64,000 bases of DNA from Streptomyces sp. V2I9 (GCF_030817475.1 NZ_JAUSZJ010000002.1:3672626-3736625); one strand, 5' to 3'; positions 1 to 9,521 are shown, counted from the first letter of the stretch. Translations and numbers: made by a program. The notes: a model not told the origin generated them from the sequence alone.

Positions 1-791
1 CCGGCGGTGACCGCTGCCGCGCCGACCGCTGCCGCCGCCACGAGGGCCGGCCGGGGAGGCATGGAGAATGCGGGCAGGCGCTGCTTGAGGCGGACCGGAC
101 GGTCAAAGACGAGAATCGGCCACTCGCGAAGGATCGCTTCGCGGCGTAGCGCGCGGTCGGGGTTGACCGCGTGCGGGTGGCCGACCGACTCCAGCATCGG
201 CACGTCGGTCACCGAGTCGCTGTAGGCGTAGCAACGTGCGAGGTCGTACCCCTCCGATTCCGCGAGGGCCTTCACGGCCTCGGCCTTGGTCGGACCGTAG
301 GCGTAGTACTCGATCTCGCCCGTGAAGCAGCCGTCGTCGCCGACGACCATGCGGGTGGCGACGACACGATCCGCCCCGAGCAGTTCGCCGATGGGTTCGA
401 CGACCTCGGCGCCCGAGGTGGACACGATGACCACATCGCGTCCTGCCGTGTGGTGTTCCTCGATGAGGGTGGCGGCCTCGTCGTAGATGATCGGGTCGAT
501 CAGGTCGTGCAGGGTTTCGGCGACGATCTCCCTGACCTGCTGGACGTTCCATCCCTTGCAGAGGGCGGAGAGGTAGGCACGCATCTTCTCCATCTGCTCG
601 TGATCGGCGCCCCCGGCCATGAACACGAACTGGGTGTACGCGGTGCGCAGTACGGCGCGGCGGTTGATCAGCCCGCCTTGGTAGAAGGACTTGCTGAAGG
701 TCAGCGTCGAAGACTTCGCAATGACCGTCTTGTCCAGGTCAAAGAAGGCTGCTGTGCGCGGCGAGAAGCAGTTTTCCACAACGCTGAGCAT
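1..791 (-). CDS. HAD-family (SerB1-like) phosphatase, 3' end beyond the window
   Basis: HAD-superfamily phosphohydrolase read from an ATG at 791 and running off the left edge, so the C-terminus is missing. Residues 16-23 (FFDLDKTV) are HAD motif I with the nucleophile Asp18 and the acid/base Asp20. A VIVSTSGAE stretch is motif II, and a Lys followed by SDSVTDVPML gives motifs III/IV. After the catalytic domain the frame becomes Pro/Ala rich and then hydrophobic, suggesting a C-terminal membrane segment. It lies divergent from the Ssd/Tad operon, as does the HAD gene Rv3661 beside Rv3660c in Mycobacterium. The exact substrate is unknown; phosphoserine or a lipid phosphate are family possibilities. 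Confidence 0.9.
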   Translation of the reverse strand, partial: MLSVVENCFSPRTAAFFDLDKTVIAKSSTLTFSKSFYQGGLINRRAVLRTAYTQFVFMAGGADHEQMEKMRAYLSALCKGWNVQQVREIVAETLHDLIDPIIYDEAATLIEEHHTAGRDVVIVSTSGAEVVEPIGELLGADRVVATRMVVGDDGCFTGEIEYYAYGPTKAEAVKALAESEGYDLARCYAYSDSVTDVPMLESVGHPHAVNPDRALRREAILREWPILVFDRPVRLKQRLPAFSMPPRPALVAAAAVGAAAVTA

Positions 792-892
792 AGGGGCCCA
801 CCATTCGGCGTAAACTCCGGCGCGTGGGTTTGCCTGAGAAGGGCCTCGGGTACACCATGGAAGTCACGGATCGTTCGCGACCGTGCTAACCC

Positions 893-963
893 GGCCCGAC
901 TCCTCCCCCCCCCCGAGTCGGCCGTGGGGACGACCCCCGCTCTCCCCCCCGGCGGGGGTCGTC
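893..963. other. Two tandem hairpins with pyrimidine loops in a divergent intergenic region
   Basis: Two inverted repeats lie back to back. The first pairs 893-902 with 915-923 (core CGACTC/GAGTCG) around a C-rich loop. The second is a perfect 12-bp stem, 929-940 with 952-963, also around a C-rich loop. They sit between the leftward HAD gene and the rightward Ssd gene. They could be terminators of unseen leader RNAs, attenuators, or protein-binding sites. No T-tract follows either stem. The rest of 792-1292 shows no supported gene. Confidence 0.5.
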
Positions 964-1292
964 GCATGTCCGGACGCATTTTTGGGGCGGAAACCACCTC
1001 GATCTCCCTTCCGGCCGTCATCGGCCTGTTCGTGCGAGCCGGATGCCGTGCGACTCGTCTCGTAACAGTGTGTAGCTGAAGCGATGCTCTGCGGAAGTCG
1101 CTGGTTCGGGTTACGGAGTTATTCACAAGCCCGAGGTTGTCCACAGTTTTCCATCAAGATCCACATCTTTTTCCGCCGTGCCCCACGTTGATTCCACCCG
1201 CGAAGTCCGCGGTTGCTGGAACGCGCATCTCGGAAACGCTCCGAGAACACCGCGAACCGCACTGAAGGGGCAGTGAGAAGGGGGCGGAGATC

Positions 1293-2429
1293 GTGGCTGG
1301 ATCCCTTGCAGGAGACGGAGCGACGCTCGCCGGGCGGCGGTGCGGAGGCCCGCTGATCGTGACGGAGGACGTGGAGCTGCTCGACGACCTGCTGCGGCTG
1401 TGCGCGGCGGCCGGAGCCGAGCCGGAGGTCCATCACGGGCCGCCGGGCCGTCGGGGCGGCTGGGAGCGGGCTCCGATGGTGCTGGTCGGGGACGACGCCG
1501 CCGCGCGGTGCCGCGGCGCGGACCGCAGGAAGGGGGTGATGCTGGTCGGGCGGGACCAGGACGATCCGGACGTGTGGCGCCGGGCGGTGGAGATCGGGGC
1601 CGAATATGTGCTGCGGCTGCCTGATTCCGAGGGCTGGCTCGTCGAGCAGATCGCCAACGCCGCCGAAGGTGTGGGGCAGCCGGCGCTCACCGTCGGCGTG
1701 ATGGGCGGCCGGGGCGGCTCCGGCGCGTCCACGCTGGCCTGCGCTCTGGCCGTGAACGCGGCGAGGGCGGGTCGGCGGACGATGCTGATCGACGCCGATC
1801 CGCTGGGAGGCGGCATCGACGTCCTGCTCGGCGGTGAGCGGGCAGAGGGCAGACGGTGGCCGGATTTCGCCCAATCGAAGGGGCGTCTCGGCGGTGGGGC
1901 CCTGGAGGACTCGCTGCCCGCGCTTCACGGGCTGCGGGTGCTGAGCTGGGGGCGTGACGACGAGGTCGTGATCCCACCGCAGGCGATGCGGGCGGTGCTC
2001 GCCGCCGCGCGTCGCCTCGGCGGAGTGGTGGTCGTGGATCTCCCGCGCCGGGTCGACGAGGGAGTGGCGGAGGCTCTGGCCCAACTCGATCTCGGCCTGC
2101 TCGTCGTGCCGGGCGAACTGCGCGCGGTCGTGGCGGCCAAACGCGTCGCGGCCACGGTCGGCATGGTGCTGGACGACCTGCGGGTGGTCCCGCGGGGGCC
2201 GTATGCGGCAGGACTGGACGGACAGTGGGTGGCCCGGGCCGTCGGCCTCCCGCTCGTCGGCGAACTTCCCCACGAGCCGGACCTTCTGGCCTCCCAGGAC
2301 GACGGCACCCCGCCCGGCGGCAGCGCCCGGAGCCCGCTGGCCCGGTTCTGTTCGGCCTTCTGGACGCAGGCGGAGGCAGCCGCCGACACCCGCTCCCCGT
2401 CCGCCCCGCCCGGGGGAGGCAGGGCATGA
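1293..2429 (+). CDS. ssd: Septum-site-determining protein Ssd / CpaE-like P-loop ATPase
   Basis: MinD/CpaE-type ATPase of 378 aa. An N-terminal receiver-like region precedes the nucleotide-binding domain. The Walker A region at about 138-147 reads GGRGGSGAST, the deviant form of the CpaE/Ssd group that lacks the usual KGGxGKT lysines. It is followed by LIDADPLGGG (A') and VVVDLP (Walker B). The GTG start is preceded by a G-rich ribosome-binding site. It is the first gene of the Tad pilus operon and overlaps the next gene by ATGA. In this family it localises secretion machinery or affects septation; Rv3660c and SCO3557 are the likely counterparts. Confidence 0.88.
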   Translation: MAGSLAGDGATLAGRRCGGPLIVTEDVELLDDLLRLCAAAGAEPEVHHGPPGRRGGWERAPMVLVGDDAAARCRGADRRKGVMLVGRDQDDPDVWRRAVEIGAEYVLRLPDSEGWLVEQIANAAEGVGQPALTVGVMGGRGGSGASTLACALAVNAARAGRRTMLIDADPLGGGIDVLLGGERAEGRRWPDFAQSKGRLGGGALEDSLPALHGLRVLSWGRDDEVVIPPQAMRAVLAAARRLGGVVVVDLPRRVDEGVAEALAQLDLGLLVVPGELRAVVAAKRVAATVGMVLDDLRVVPRGPYAAGLDGQWVARAVGLPLVGELPHEPDLLASQDDGTPPGGSARSPLARFCSAFWTQAEAAADTRSPSAPPGGGRA

Positions 2430-3574
2430 CGGACGAACTGCTCGACGCCGTACGCCAGCGGCTGGCCCGCAGCGGTACCGCTCCGACTCCAGCCGGCGTG
2501 GCCGCCGCCCTACGGGCCCAGGGGCGGCTGCTGGGGGATGCCGAGGTGCTCGGCGCCGCGGCGGAGCTGCGCGGCGAACTCGTCGGCACGGGAGTGCTGG
2601 AGCCGTTGCTCTCGGACCCGGAGGTGACGGATGTGCTGGTGTCGGCACCGGACCGGGTGTGGGTGGACCGGGGCGGCGGGCTCCAGCTGACGGGTGTCGC
2701 CTTCGCGGACGCGGCGGCGGTCCGGAGGCTGGCCCAGCGTCTTGCCGCAGTGGCGGGCAGGCGGCTGGACGACGCGCGGCCCTGGGTGGACGCACGACTG
2801 CCCGACGGCACGCGGATGCACGCCGTGCTGCCACCGGTGTCCGTCGGCTCGGCCTGCCTCTCCCTGCGCGTGGTACGGCCGAAAGCTTTCTCGCTCACGG
2901 AGTTGGTGGACGCGGGCACGGTGCCGCCGGGCGGTGACCGGATCCTGCGAGCACTCGTGGAAGCGCGGATCTCCTACGTGATCAGCGGCGGCACAGGGGC
3001 AGGAAAGACGACGCTCCTCGCCAGCCTGCTCGGCGCGGTCGGGGCGCACGAACGGATCGTGCTCGCCGAGGACTCCGCCGAACTGCGGCCGGACCACCCG
3101 CACGTGGTCCGCCTGGAGTCCCGCCCGGCCAACCAGGAGGGCGCGGGCCGGGTGACGTTGCGGGATTTGGTGCGGCAGGCGCTGCGCATGCGGCCCGACC
3201 GGCTGGTGGTCGGAGAGGTGCGGGGCGCTGAGGTCACGCAATTGCTGGCTGCGTTGAACACCGGACACGAAGGGGGATGCGGCACCGTCCACGCGAACGC
3301 CGCCGAGCACGTCCCTGCCCGGCTGGAAGCGCTGGGTACCGCGGCCGGTCTCGATCGGGTCGCCCTGCACAGCCAGTTGGCGGCCGCTCTCTCGGTGGTC
3401 GTGCATCTCGTCCGGGACCGCGCGGGGCAGCGGCGGGTTGCCGAGGTACACGTCCTGGAGCGGGACGCGGCCGGGTTGGTCTTCACGGTTCCGGCCCTGA
3501 GCTGGGGAACCGGCGGCTTCGTGCCGGAGCGGGGCTGGGAACGGTTGCGGTCTCTGATCGGGGGTGCGCTGTGA
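2426..3574 (+). CDS. tadA: TadA/CpaF secretion ATPase
   Basis: Type II/IV secretion hexameric ATPase of 382 aa that powers Tad/Flp pilus assembly from the cytoplasmic face. Walker A GGTGAGKTT is at 188-196. An Asp-box region (ERIVLAEDSAELRP) and a Walker B/His-box stretch (DRLVVGEVRGAE, then LNTGHEGGCGTVHANA) follow, as in CpaF proteins. I chose the ATG at 2426 because it overlaps the ssd stop as ATGA; the frame is open further upstream but that part lies inside ssd. It overlaps tadB by GTGA, so the operon is translationally coupled. Confidence 0.92.
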   Translation: MTDELLDAVRQRLARSGTAPTPAGVAAALRAQGRLLGDAEVLGAAAELRGELVGTGVLEPLLSDPEVTDVLVSAPDRVWVDRGGGLQLTGVAFADAAAVRRLAQRLAAVAGRRLDDARPWVDARLPDGTRMHAVLPPVSVGSACLSLRVVRPKAFSLTELVDAGTVPPGGDRILRALVEARISYVISGGTGAGKTTLLASLLGAVGAHERIVLAEDSAELRPDHPHVVRLESRPANQEGAGRVTLRDLVRQALRMRPDRLVVGEVRGAEVTQLLAALNTGHEGGCGTVHANAAEHVPARLEALGTAAGLDRVALHSQLAAALSVVVHLVRDRAGQRRVAEVHVLERDAAGLVFTVPALSWGTGGFVPERGWERLRSLIGGAL

Positions 3575-4491
3575 CGGCGGCGATGTCCGCCTACGCGATC
3601 CACACGGTGGCGCTCTGCGCGGGTTCGGCGATGTGGCTTGCGAGGGTGCGGGATTCCGGGGCACGGCGGGCACGGGTGCTGTTCGTGGACGCTCCACCCC
3701 GGTCACGTCCGTGGCGGCCAGGGGCCCGGCTGCTCACGGCGCGGGGACAGGTGATGGAGGCGGTCCGGAGCCGTCGGGAGTGGTGGTGCGTTCCGGCCGC
3801 CGTACTGCTCGCCGTCGCGGGGAGTTCAGTGCTGCCGCTGGTCGCTGGAGCCGTGGCGGTCCCGCTGGTACGCCGCTGGCTGCACGGGCGGACCGGAGTG
3901 CGGGCGGCGGAGAGGGGCGCGGCCGCGGTGGCGGCGCTGTGCGGGGCTGTGGTCGGGGAGTTGCGCGCCGGCCGTGAGCCGGGGCAGGCGCTGCTGGCCG
4001 CGCTGAGCGAGGGCTCGGCGGGGAACAGCGTGTGCGCTGCGGCCACCGCTTCCGGCGGTCGGCTGGGGGAGGCGGAGGACGCGGTGCTGGCGGCGGCGCG
4101 GTTCGGTGGCGACGTACCGGCGGCACTGCGGCAGGCCGCGGAAGGTCCGGGTCTGGGAGGGCTCTCCGGGATGGCCGCGTGCTGGCGGGTGGCCGTCGAC
4201 GGTGGAGCCGGGCTGGCGGTCGGGTTGGAGCGGCTGGAGGCGACGTTGCGGGACGAGCGGCGCAGACAGGAGGAGTTGCGCGCGCAGCTGTCGGGAGCGT
4301 GGTCGACCGTCGTGGTCCTGGCGCTGCTCCCGGTGGCGGGGCTGGGGCTCGGAGCGGCCCTCGGAGCCGAACCCTTGCGTGTCCTGCTCCACACCCCGGC
4401 AGGTCTGGCCTGCCTGGCGGTGGGCGCGTCGCTGGAGGCGGTCGGACTGTATTGGGCGTGCCGCATCGTGCGCGGAGGGGAGGAGACGTGA
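3571..4491 (+). CDS. tadB: TadB-like type II secretion F-domain membrane protein
   Basis: Integral membrane platform protein of 306 aa. An N-terminal hydrophobic segment, a paired hydrophobic stretch near residues 70-95, and C-terminal membrane helices flank a soluble T2SSF domain with helical GREPGQALLAAL and ARFGGDVPAAL segments. The GTG start overlaps the tadA stop (GTGA), and the stop overlaps the tadC start the same way. With TadC it forms the inner-membrane base on which TadA acts. It is shorter and more divergent than proteobacterial TadB, as is usual for the actinobacterial version (Rv3658c type). Confidence 0.85.
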   Translation: MTAAMSAYAIHTVALCAGSAMWLARVRDSGARRARVLFVDAPPRSRPWRPGARLLTARGQVMEAVRSRREWWCVPAAVLLAVAGSSVLPLVAGAVAVPLVRRWLHGRTGVRAAERGAAAVAALCGAVVGELRAGREPGQALLAALSEGSAGNSVCAAATASGGRLGEAEDAVLAAARFGGDVPAALRQAAEGPGLGGLSGMAACWRVAVDGGAGLAVGLERLEATLRDERRRQEELRAQLSGAWSTVVVLALLPVAGLGLGAALGAEPLRVLLHTPAGLACLAVGASLEAVGLYWACRIVRGGEET

Positions 4492-5339
4492 GCGCGGTGG
4501 GCGGAGAAGTTCTCCACAGCCTGGGGATGGCGATGGCGATGCTGGGCCTGGCCGCACAGCTGGCGGCCATGGCCACCGGCAGGTACCGGTTGCGCGCGGT
4601 GCGCGGTCGGGGAGCCCTGCTGCTGGGGGAGGCGGCGTCGGCGCACCCCGGCAGGTGGAGCGTGAGCCGACTGGCCGTACGGTTCCGGTCGGGCGGCGGC
4701 TGCGTTGGGCCTTCCGGGGTGGCTCGGGGGTGGGTGGCTCCGGCAGGGGCCTGGTTGACCGGATGGATCCTGGTCGGCGGCGTGCTGGGCTGCGCCGCCG
4801 GTTCGGCCGCCGCGTACGGGGCGTGGAGGTGGCAGCGGGCCCGGCTCCGGGACGGTCCCGATGGCACCGTCCCGGACCGGGCCGTGATCGCCGGGCAGCT
4901 CCCCTTGGCGGCGGATCTGCTGGCCGCCTGTATCGCGGTCGGAGCCGGCCCGGGGGAGGCTGCCGAGGAGGTGGGTGAATCCATCGGAGGCCCGGTCGGT
5001 GACGGGCTCGCCCGAACGGCCGCCGAGATCCGTCTCGGCGGCGAACCGGCCGAGGCATGGGGCCGGTTCGCCGAGATACCGGGCGCCGGTCCGCTGGCCC
5101 GCTGTCTGTACCGGGCGGGTTCGACGGGGGCCCCGGCCGCGGAGCCGGTCGCCAGGCTCGCCGAGTCGATGCGCGCCGAGCGAGCTGCTGCGGCGGTCGC
5201 GCGGGCACAACGCGCCGGCGTGTTGATCACCGCACCGGTCGGCCTCTGCTTCCTCCCCGCCTTCCTGGCGGTCGGGGTGGCACCGGTGATCATCGGTCTG
5301 GCCGGCGGCCTGCTCTCGGGCGGCGGTCCGGGCCGGTGA
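4488..5339 (+). CDS. tadC: TadC-like type II secretion F-domain membrane protein
   Basis: Second platform protein of the pilus assembly, 283 aa. An N-terminal helix (HSLGMAMAMLGLAAQLAAM), a central hydrophobic pair, a soluble T2SSF domain containing LPLAADLLAACIAVGAGP, and a final hydrophobic C-terminus are visible. The GTG start overlaps the tadB stop (GTGA). A 132-bp gap with no gene follows before the pilin gene. Confidence 0.83.
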   Translation: MSAVGGEVLHSLGMAMAMLGLAAQLAAMATGRYRLRAVRGRGALLLGEAASAHPGRWSVSRLAVRFRSGGGCVGPSGVARGWVAPAGAWLTGWILVGGVLGCAAGSAAAYGAWRWQRARLRDGPDGTVPDRAVIAGQLPLAADLLAACIAVGAGPGEAAEEVGESIGGPVGDGLARTAAEIRLGGEPAEAWGRFAEIPGAGPLARCLYRAGSTGAPAAEPVARLAESMRAERAAAAVARAQRAGVLITAPVGLCFLPAFLAVGVAPVIIGLAGGLLSGGGPGR

Positions 5340-5471
5340 GACGGAACGTGGTTCGCGGTCGGCGGCGACCTGTCGGCCCTTCACTTTCGCTGTCATTCAC
5401 GGGGGTTCCGTGTCGCTCACGGGCGTTCCGTTCGGACGCCTGCTCGTCATCGATGCTCATCGGGGGATGAA

Positions 5472-5738
5472 ATGAAAACGAAGTTCTGGGACCTGGCCGT
5501 CAACGCACTGCGCCGAGGGCGACCGTCCGCGGGGGCACCGGGCCGCTCGGCGAGGTGGTCCGCGCGCTGGGCGGGGCGGCTCGGCCGGTCGGATCACGGG
5601 ATGACCACGTCCGAATACGCGGTGGGAACCATCGCGGCGTGCGCTTTCGCCGCGGTGCTCTACAAGGTGGTGAACAGCGGGCCGGTGCTGTCGGCACTGC
5701 AGTCACTGGTCGAGGACGCGCTCGATGCGAAGTTCTGA
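5472..5738 (+). CDS. DUF4244/Flp-type pilin
   Basis: Small protein of 88 aa with an Arg-rich N-terminus, then GMTTSEYAVGTIAACAFAAV. This matches the class III (Flp) prepilin pattern: a Gly before the processing site, Glu at +5, and a single hydrophobic helix. It is the major pilin candidate of the locus. The ATG at 5472 follows a GGGGA ribosome-binding site. No dedicated prepilin peptidase is visible in the window, so processing must come from elsewhere. Confidence 0.85.
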   Translation: MKTKFWDLAVNALRRGRPSAGAPGRSARWSARWAGRLGRSDHGMTTSEYAVGTIAACAFAAVLYKVVNSGPVLSALQSLVEDALDAKF

Positions 5739-6231
5739 GATCCGCTCGGGACCCTTCACGGCGACCCGGTACAGCCGACCGCGCCGGCTCCTCTCCCCGG
5801 CCGTCGGTCGATTCCGTCGGGCCGCTTCTCGACGTGTTCCCCGGAGCGGGCGGCCGGGTCGGGCCGGGAGTGGAGGCGGCGGCGGGGACCGGGGCGCTGT
5901 GACGGCAGAGGCGGCCGTGGTGATCCCGGTGCTGGTCACCTTCGCGCTGGCGCTGCTCTGGGCACTGGTGGCGGCGTCCGACCAGATCCGCTGTGTGGAT
6001 GCGGCGCGGGCGGGGGCGCGCGCAGCGGCCCGCTCGGAGCCGGAGGCGGCGGTACTGGAGGCGGCCCGTGAGGCCGCACCCCGCGGGGCCCGCGTCGAGG
6101 TGGCGCGGGCCGGTGACCTGTGGCGGGTCCGGGTGGAGGCACCGGCTCCGGGTCCGGGGGCGCTGACCCTGATGTTGAGCGCAGAGGCGGCCGTCCTGGC
6201 CGAGGACACGGTAGGGAGCGTCGCCACATGA
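5725..6231 (+). CDS. tadE: TadE-like minor pseudopilin
   Basis: Protein of up to 168 aa. A basic, low-complexity N-terminal stretch is followed by GAVTAEAAVVIPVLVTFALALLW written here in two parts: GAVTAEAAVVIPV at about residue 57, then a hydrophobic helix. That is the TadE signature of a Glu just before a hydrophobic core. The ATG at 5725 overlaps the pilin stop; a GTG at the start of VTAEAA is an alternative, so the basic leader is not certain. It overlaps the next gene by ATGA. The Rv3655c equivalent is expected to be a minor component of the pilus. Confidence 0.78.
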   Translation: MRSSEIRSGPFTATRYSRPRRLLSPAVGRFRRAASRRVPRSGRPGRAGSGGGGGDRGAVTAEAAVVIPVLVTFALALLWALVAASDQIRCVDAARAGARAAARSEPEAAVLEAAREAAPRGARVEVARAGDLWRVRVEAPAPGPGALTLMLSAEAAVLAEDTVGSVAT

Positions 6232-6881
6232 AGGTGAGAGGGCATGGGAGACGGTGTCCGCGCCGACGGCCGGGCGGGGGCCCACGGAGGATGCCGAGGG
6301 GGTGGTGCCGGAACCGGGACGCGGTTCAGGGCGTGGGCCGACTGGCGGCCCGACCGACGACGTCGGCGGTGGGCCGGGACACGGGCCGGGTGGAGGCCCT
6401 GAGCGCGGGCCGGGACACGGGTCGGGGGGCGGCCTCGGGGGCGGACCGGGGCGTGGCGACGGTGTGGGTCGCTGTCACCGCCACCGCGCTGTGCACCGTG
6501 TTCGCCGTCGTGCTCGCGCTGGGGCAAGCCGTGGCTGCCCGTCACCGGGCGGGCGGAGCAGCGGATCTGGCGGCGCTCGCGGCCGCGGACCGGGCGCTGG
6601 AGGGTGCGGTGGTCGCCTGCGAGGTGGCCAGGAGGGTGGCCCTGGCACAGGGCGCCGAGCTCGTCCGCTGTGCGGTGAACGGGGAGATCGCCGATGTGAC
6701 CGCCCGTTCGGGGTTCGGTCCGTATGCACCCGCCGTCAGAGCGCGGGCCGGTCCGCCGGCCCTCCCTCGGGCCTCGAAGGAGGTCGGGGAACCGCTGGCC
6801 GAGGACGCGAGTACCCCGGCCGGGGATGCGCAAGCCGTCGAGAAGGGGGATGGCGTGGGCACGCCGGTCCATGGTGGGTGA
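6228..6881 (+). CDS. TadG-like (Rv3654c family) helicase-adjacent pilus protein
   Basis: Last gene of the pilus operon, 217 aa from the ATG at 6228 that overlaps the tadE stop (ATGA). An Arg/Gly-rich N-terminus leads to GVATVWVAVTATALCTVF, a hydrophobic membrane helix preceded by the Tad-type region, then AAGRHRAGGAADLAAL-like text (HRAGGAADLAALAAADRAL), the hallmark of the Rv3654c/flp-associated family. The C-terminal third is probably disordered. It converges on the helicase gene with a 53-bp gap. Confidence 0.78.
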   Translation: MKVRGHGRRCPRRRPGGGPRRMPRGWCRNRDAVQGVGRLAARPTTSAVGRDTGRVEALSAGRDTGRGAASGADRGVATVWVAVTATALCTVFAVVLALGQAVAARHRAGGAADLAALAAADRALEGAVVACEVARRVALAQGAELVRCAVNGEIADVTARSGFGPYAPAVRARAGPPALPRASKEVGEPLAEDASTPAGDAQAVEKGDGVGTPVHGG

Positions 6882-6934
6882 ACGGGGGAGGAGGACAGCA
6901 GGGTGTACCCCGCCCGCTTCTGACGGGGGTTCGC

Positions 6935-9442
6935 CTACGTCGGGCTGCTGGGCGGACCGCCCTCCGGGGCGGTCGCTCCGGCCGGTTCAGGGCCGGAGGG
7001 CGCGGACCGGAGGAGTTCGGTGAGCAGGCGTACGGCTCCGCGCTTGTGCAGGGGCTCGTTGCCGTTGCCGCACTTGGGGGACTGGATGCAGGAGGGGCAC
7101 CCCGCCTCGCACTCGCAGGACGCGATGGCTTCGCGGGTCGCCGTCAGCCACGTACGGGCGGTATGGAAGGCCCGCTCGGCGAATCCGGCTCCGCCGGGAT
7201 GGCCGTCGTACACGAAGACCGTCGGCAGCAGGGTGTCCGGGTGCAGCGGTACGGAGACGCCGCCGATGTCCCAGCGATCACAGGTGGCGAAGAGGGGGAG
7301 CAGGCCGATCGACGCGTGCTCGGCTGCGTGGAGCGCGCCGCCGAGGATCTCCGGATTGATGCGGGCCGCGTCGAGCTGGTCCTCGGTGACGGTCCACCAC
7401 ACGGCACGGGTGCGCAGGGTGCGGGGCGGCAGGTCGAGCTTCGTCTCGCCCAGGACCTCCCCGGTGATCAGTTTCCGGCGAAGGAAGGAGACGACCTGGT
7501 TGGTGACCTCGACGGAGCCGTAGCAGAGCCGCCCCTGACCCCAGGGGACCTCGGTGTCGGTCTCCAGGACGGTGATGGACGTGGTGTCGCGGGCGACCGT
7601 CGAGTAGGGCGGGTCGGCCTGCTCGACCAGGGCCACGGAGTCCTCCAGGTCCAGTTTGCGGACCAGGTGGGTGCGGCCCTGGTGGAGGTGGACGGCCCCC
7701 TCGTGGACGGCCGTGTGGGCGGCGGCCGCGTCGACGGTGCCCAGCAGGCGGCCGGTGCCCTCCTCGACGATCTGGACCGGTCGGCCGCCCCCGCCCCGGA
7801 TGTCGGCGAGATCGGCGGCACGTTCGCGGCGGGTCCAGTGCCAGCCCGACGGGCGCTTGCGCAGCAGCTTCGTGGCCTCCAGCTGCGGCAGCAGCTCGGG
7901 TACCGCCGGCCCGAAGAGCGCGATGTCGGGCTCGGTGAGGGGCAGCTCGGCGGCGGCGGCGCAGAGGTGCGGGGCCAGGACGTAGGGGTTGTCCGGGTCC
8001 AGCACGGTCGACTCGACGGGCTGCCGGAACAGCGCCTCGGGGTGGTGTACCAGGTACGTGTCCAGCGGGTCGTCCCGCGCGACGAGGACCGCCAGGGCGC
8101 CCTGTCCCGAGCGGCCTGCGCGGCCCGCCTGCTGCCAGAGGGAGGCGCGCGTGCCCGGATAGCCGCAGATGACGACCGAGTCCAGGCCGGAGACGTCGAT
8201 GCCGAGTTCCAGGGCGGTGGTGGCCGCCAGACCGAGCAACTCGCCGGAGTGCAGTGCCCGTTCCAGGGCCCGGCGCTCCTCGGGGAGGTAGCCCCCGCGA
8301 TAGGCGGCGACCCGTTGCGGCAGTGAGCGGTCGATCTCCGCGAGGCGTTCCTTGGCGATCATCGAGATGAGTTCCGCGCCGCGCCGGGAGCGGACGAAGG
8401 CGACCGAGCGGACGCCCTGGAGGGTCAGGTCGGTGAGGAGGTCGGCGGTCTCGGCCGTCGCGGTACGTCGGACGGGGGCGCCCTTCTCACCGTGCAGATC
8501 GGTCAGCGGGGGCTCCCACAGGGCGAAGACCAGCTCGCCGCGCGGGGAGGCGTCGTCGGACACCTCGACGACCGGCAGGCCCGTCAGGCGCCCGGCGGCC
8601 ACCGCGGGCTCCGCCGCGGTGGCCGAGGCCAGCAGGAAGACCGGGTCGGCCCCGTAGCGGGCGCACAGGCGACGCAGGCGGCGCAGGACCTGGGCGACGT
8701 GGGAGCCGAAGACGCCGCGGTAGGTGTGGCACTCGTCGATGACGACGTACCGCAGGGCGCGCAGGAACGAGGCCCAGCGGGAATGGGAGGGCAGGATGCC
8801 GCGGTGCAGCATGTCGGGGTTGGTCAGGACGTAGTTCGCGTACTGGCGCACCCACTCGCGTTCCTCCACCGGGGTGTCGCCGTCGTAGACCGCGGGCCTG
8901 ACGGCGTTGCCGAGCGGGGCGGCGAGCGCCTTCACCGATCGGCGCTGGTCGGCTGCCAGGGCTTTGGTGGGGGCGAGGTAGAGGGCGGTGGCCCCACGAC
9001 CGTTCGGGGCCTCGGAGCCGTCCAGCAGGGTGCTGAGGACCGGAGCGAGGTACGCGAGTGACTTCCCCGAGGCCGTACCGGTGGCGATCACGACCGACTC
9101 GCCGTCCAGCGCATGCTCGGCCGCGGCCGCCTGATGCGCCCAAGGATGGGCGATCCCGGCCTTTTCGATCGCGGAGATCACCTCTGGTCGGATGCGATCC
9201 GGCCAGATGGCATGGGTTCCCGATCTCGGGGGCAGGTGCTCCGTATGAGTGATGCGCGCGGCCCGGCCCGCCCCTGTGGCGAGCCGGTCGAGGATCATGG
9301 CGGGAGAGGGGCGCGAGTCCCCGCTCTCGGGTGGTCGTCCGGGACGATGATTCTTGGCCATCGGCACCGAGTGTGTCACTGGCGTGACGGACAATGGTCC
9401 CAAGGCGTCGTGCATGGCTGCTGGTAAGTGATTGAATGCCAT
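6935..9442 (-). CDS. DEAD/DEAH-box helicase with DUF1998 zinc-binding C-terminus
   Basis: Superfamily 2 helicase of the Hrq1/MrfA-like group (SCO3550/Rv3649 type), 835 aa from the chosen ATG at 9442. The motif order is Walker A in VVIATGTASGKS, Walker B VIDECHTYRG, motif III LLASATAAEP, then the second RecA fold with QQAGRAGRSGQG (motif VI). The C-terminal domain ends with a cysteine cluster (CECEAGCPSCIQSPKC) typical of DUF1998, which binds metal in MrfA. An upstream in-frame start at 9619 would run into the bldG gene and is less likely. The role is probably DNA repair. Confidence 0.9.
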   Translation of the reverse strand: MAFNHLPAAMHDALGPLSVTPVTHSVPMAKNHRPGRPPESGDSRPSPAMILDRLATGAGRAARITHTEHLPPRSGTHAIWPDRIRPEVISAIEKAGIAHPWAHQAAAAEHALDGESVVIATGTASGKSLAYLAPVLSTLLDGSEAPNGRGATALYLAPTKALAADQRRSVKALAAPLGNAVRPAVYDGDTPVEEREWVRQYANYVLTNPDMLHRGILPSHSRWASFLRALRYVVIDECHTYRGVFGSHVAQVLRRLRRLCARYGADPVFLLASATAAEPAVAAGRLTGLPVVEVSDDASPRGELVFALWEPPLTDLHGEKGAPVRRTATAETADLLTDLTLQGVRSVAFVRSRRGAELISMIAKERLAEIDRSLPQRVAAYRGGYLPEERRALERALHSGELLGLAATTALELGIDVSGLDSVVICGYPGTRASLWQQAGRAGRSGQGALAVLVARDDPLDTYLVHHPEALFRQPVESTVLDPDNPYVLAPHLCAAAAELPLTEPDIALFGPAVPELLPQLEATKLLRKRPSGWHWTRRERAADLADIRGGGGRPVQIVEEGTGRLLGTVDAAAAHTAVHEGAVHLHQGRTHLVRKLDLEDSVALVEQADPPYSTVARDTTSITVLETDTEVPWGQGRLCYGSVEVTNQVVSFLRRKLITGEVLGETKLDLPPRTLRTRAVWWTVTEDQLDAARINPEILGGALHAAEHASIGLLPLFATCDRWDIGGVSVPLHPDTLLPTVFVYDGHPGGAGFAERAFHTARTWLTATREAIASCECEAGCPSCIQSPKCGNGNEPLHKRGAVRLLTELLRSAPSGPEPAGATAPEGGPPSSPT

Positions 9443-9521
9443 CGCGGCTGGCGATCCGTCCCCTGGCCTCCGTCGGGGAGAGCGAGGGGCGACCGCTCGA
9501 TAGCAAGGTGCTGGAGGATCC

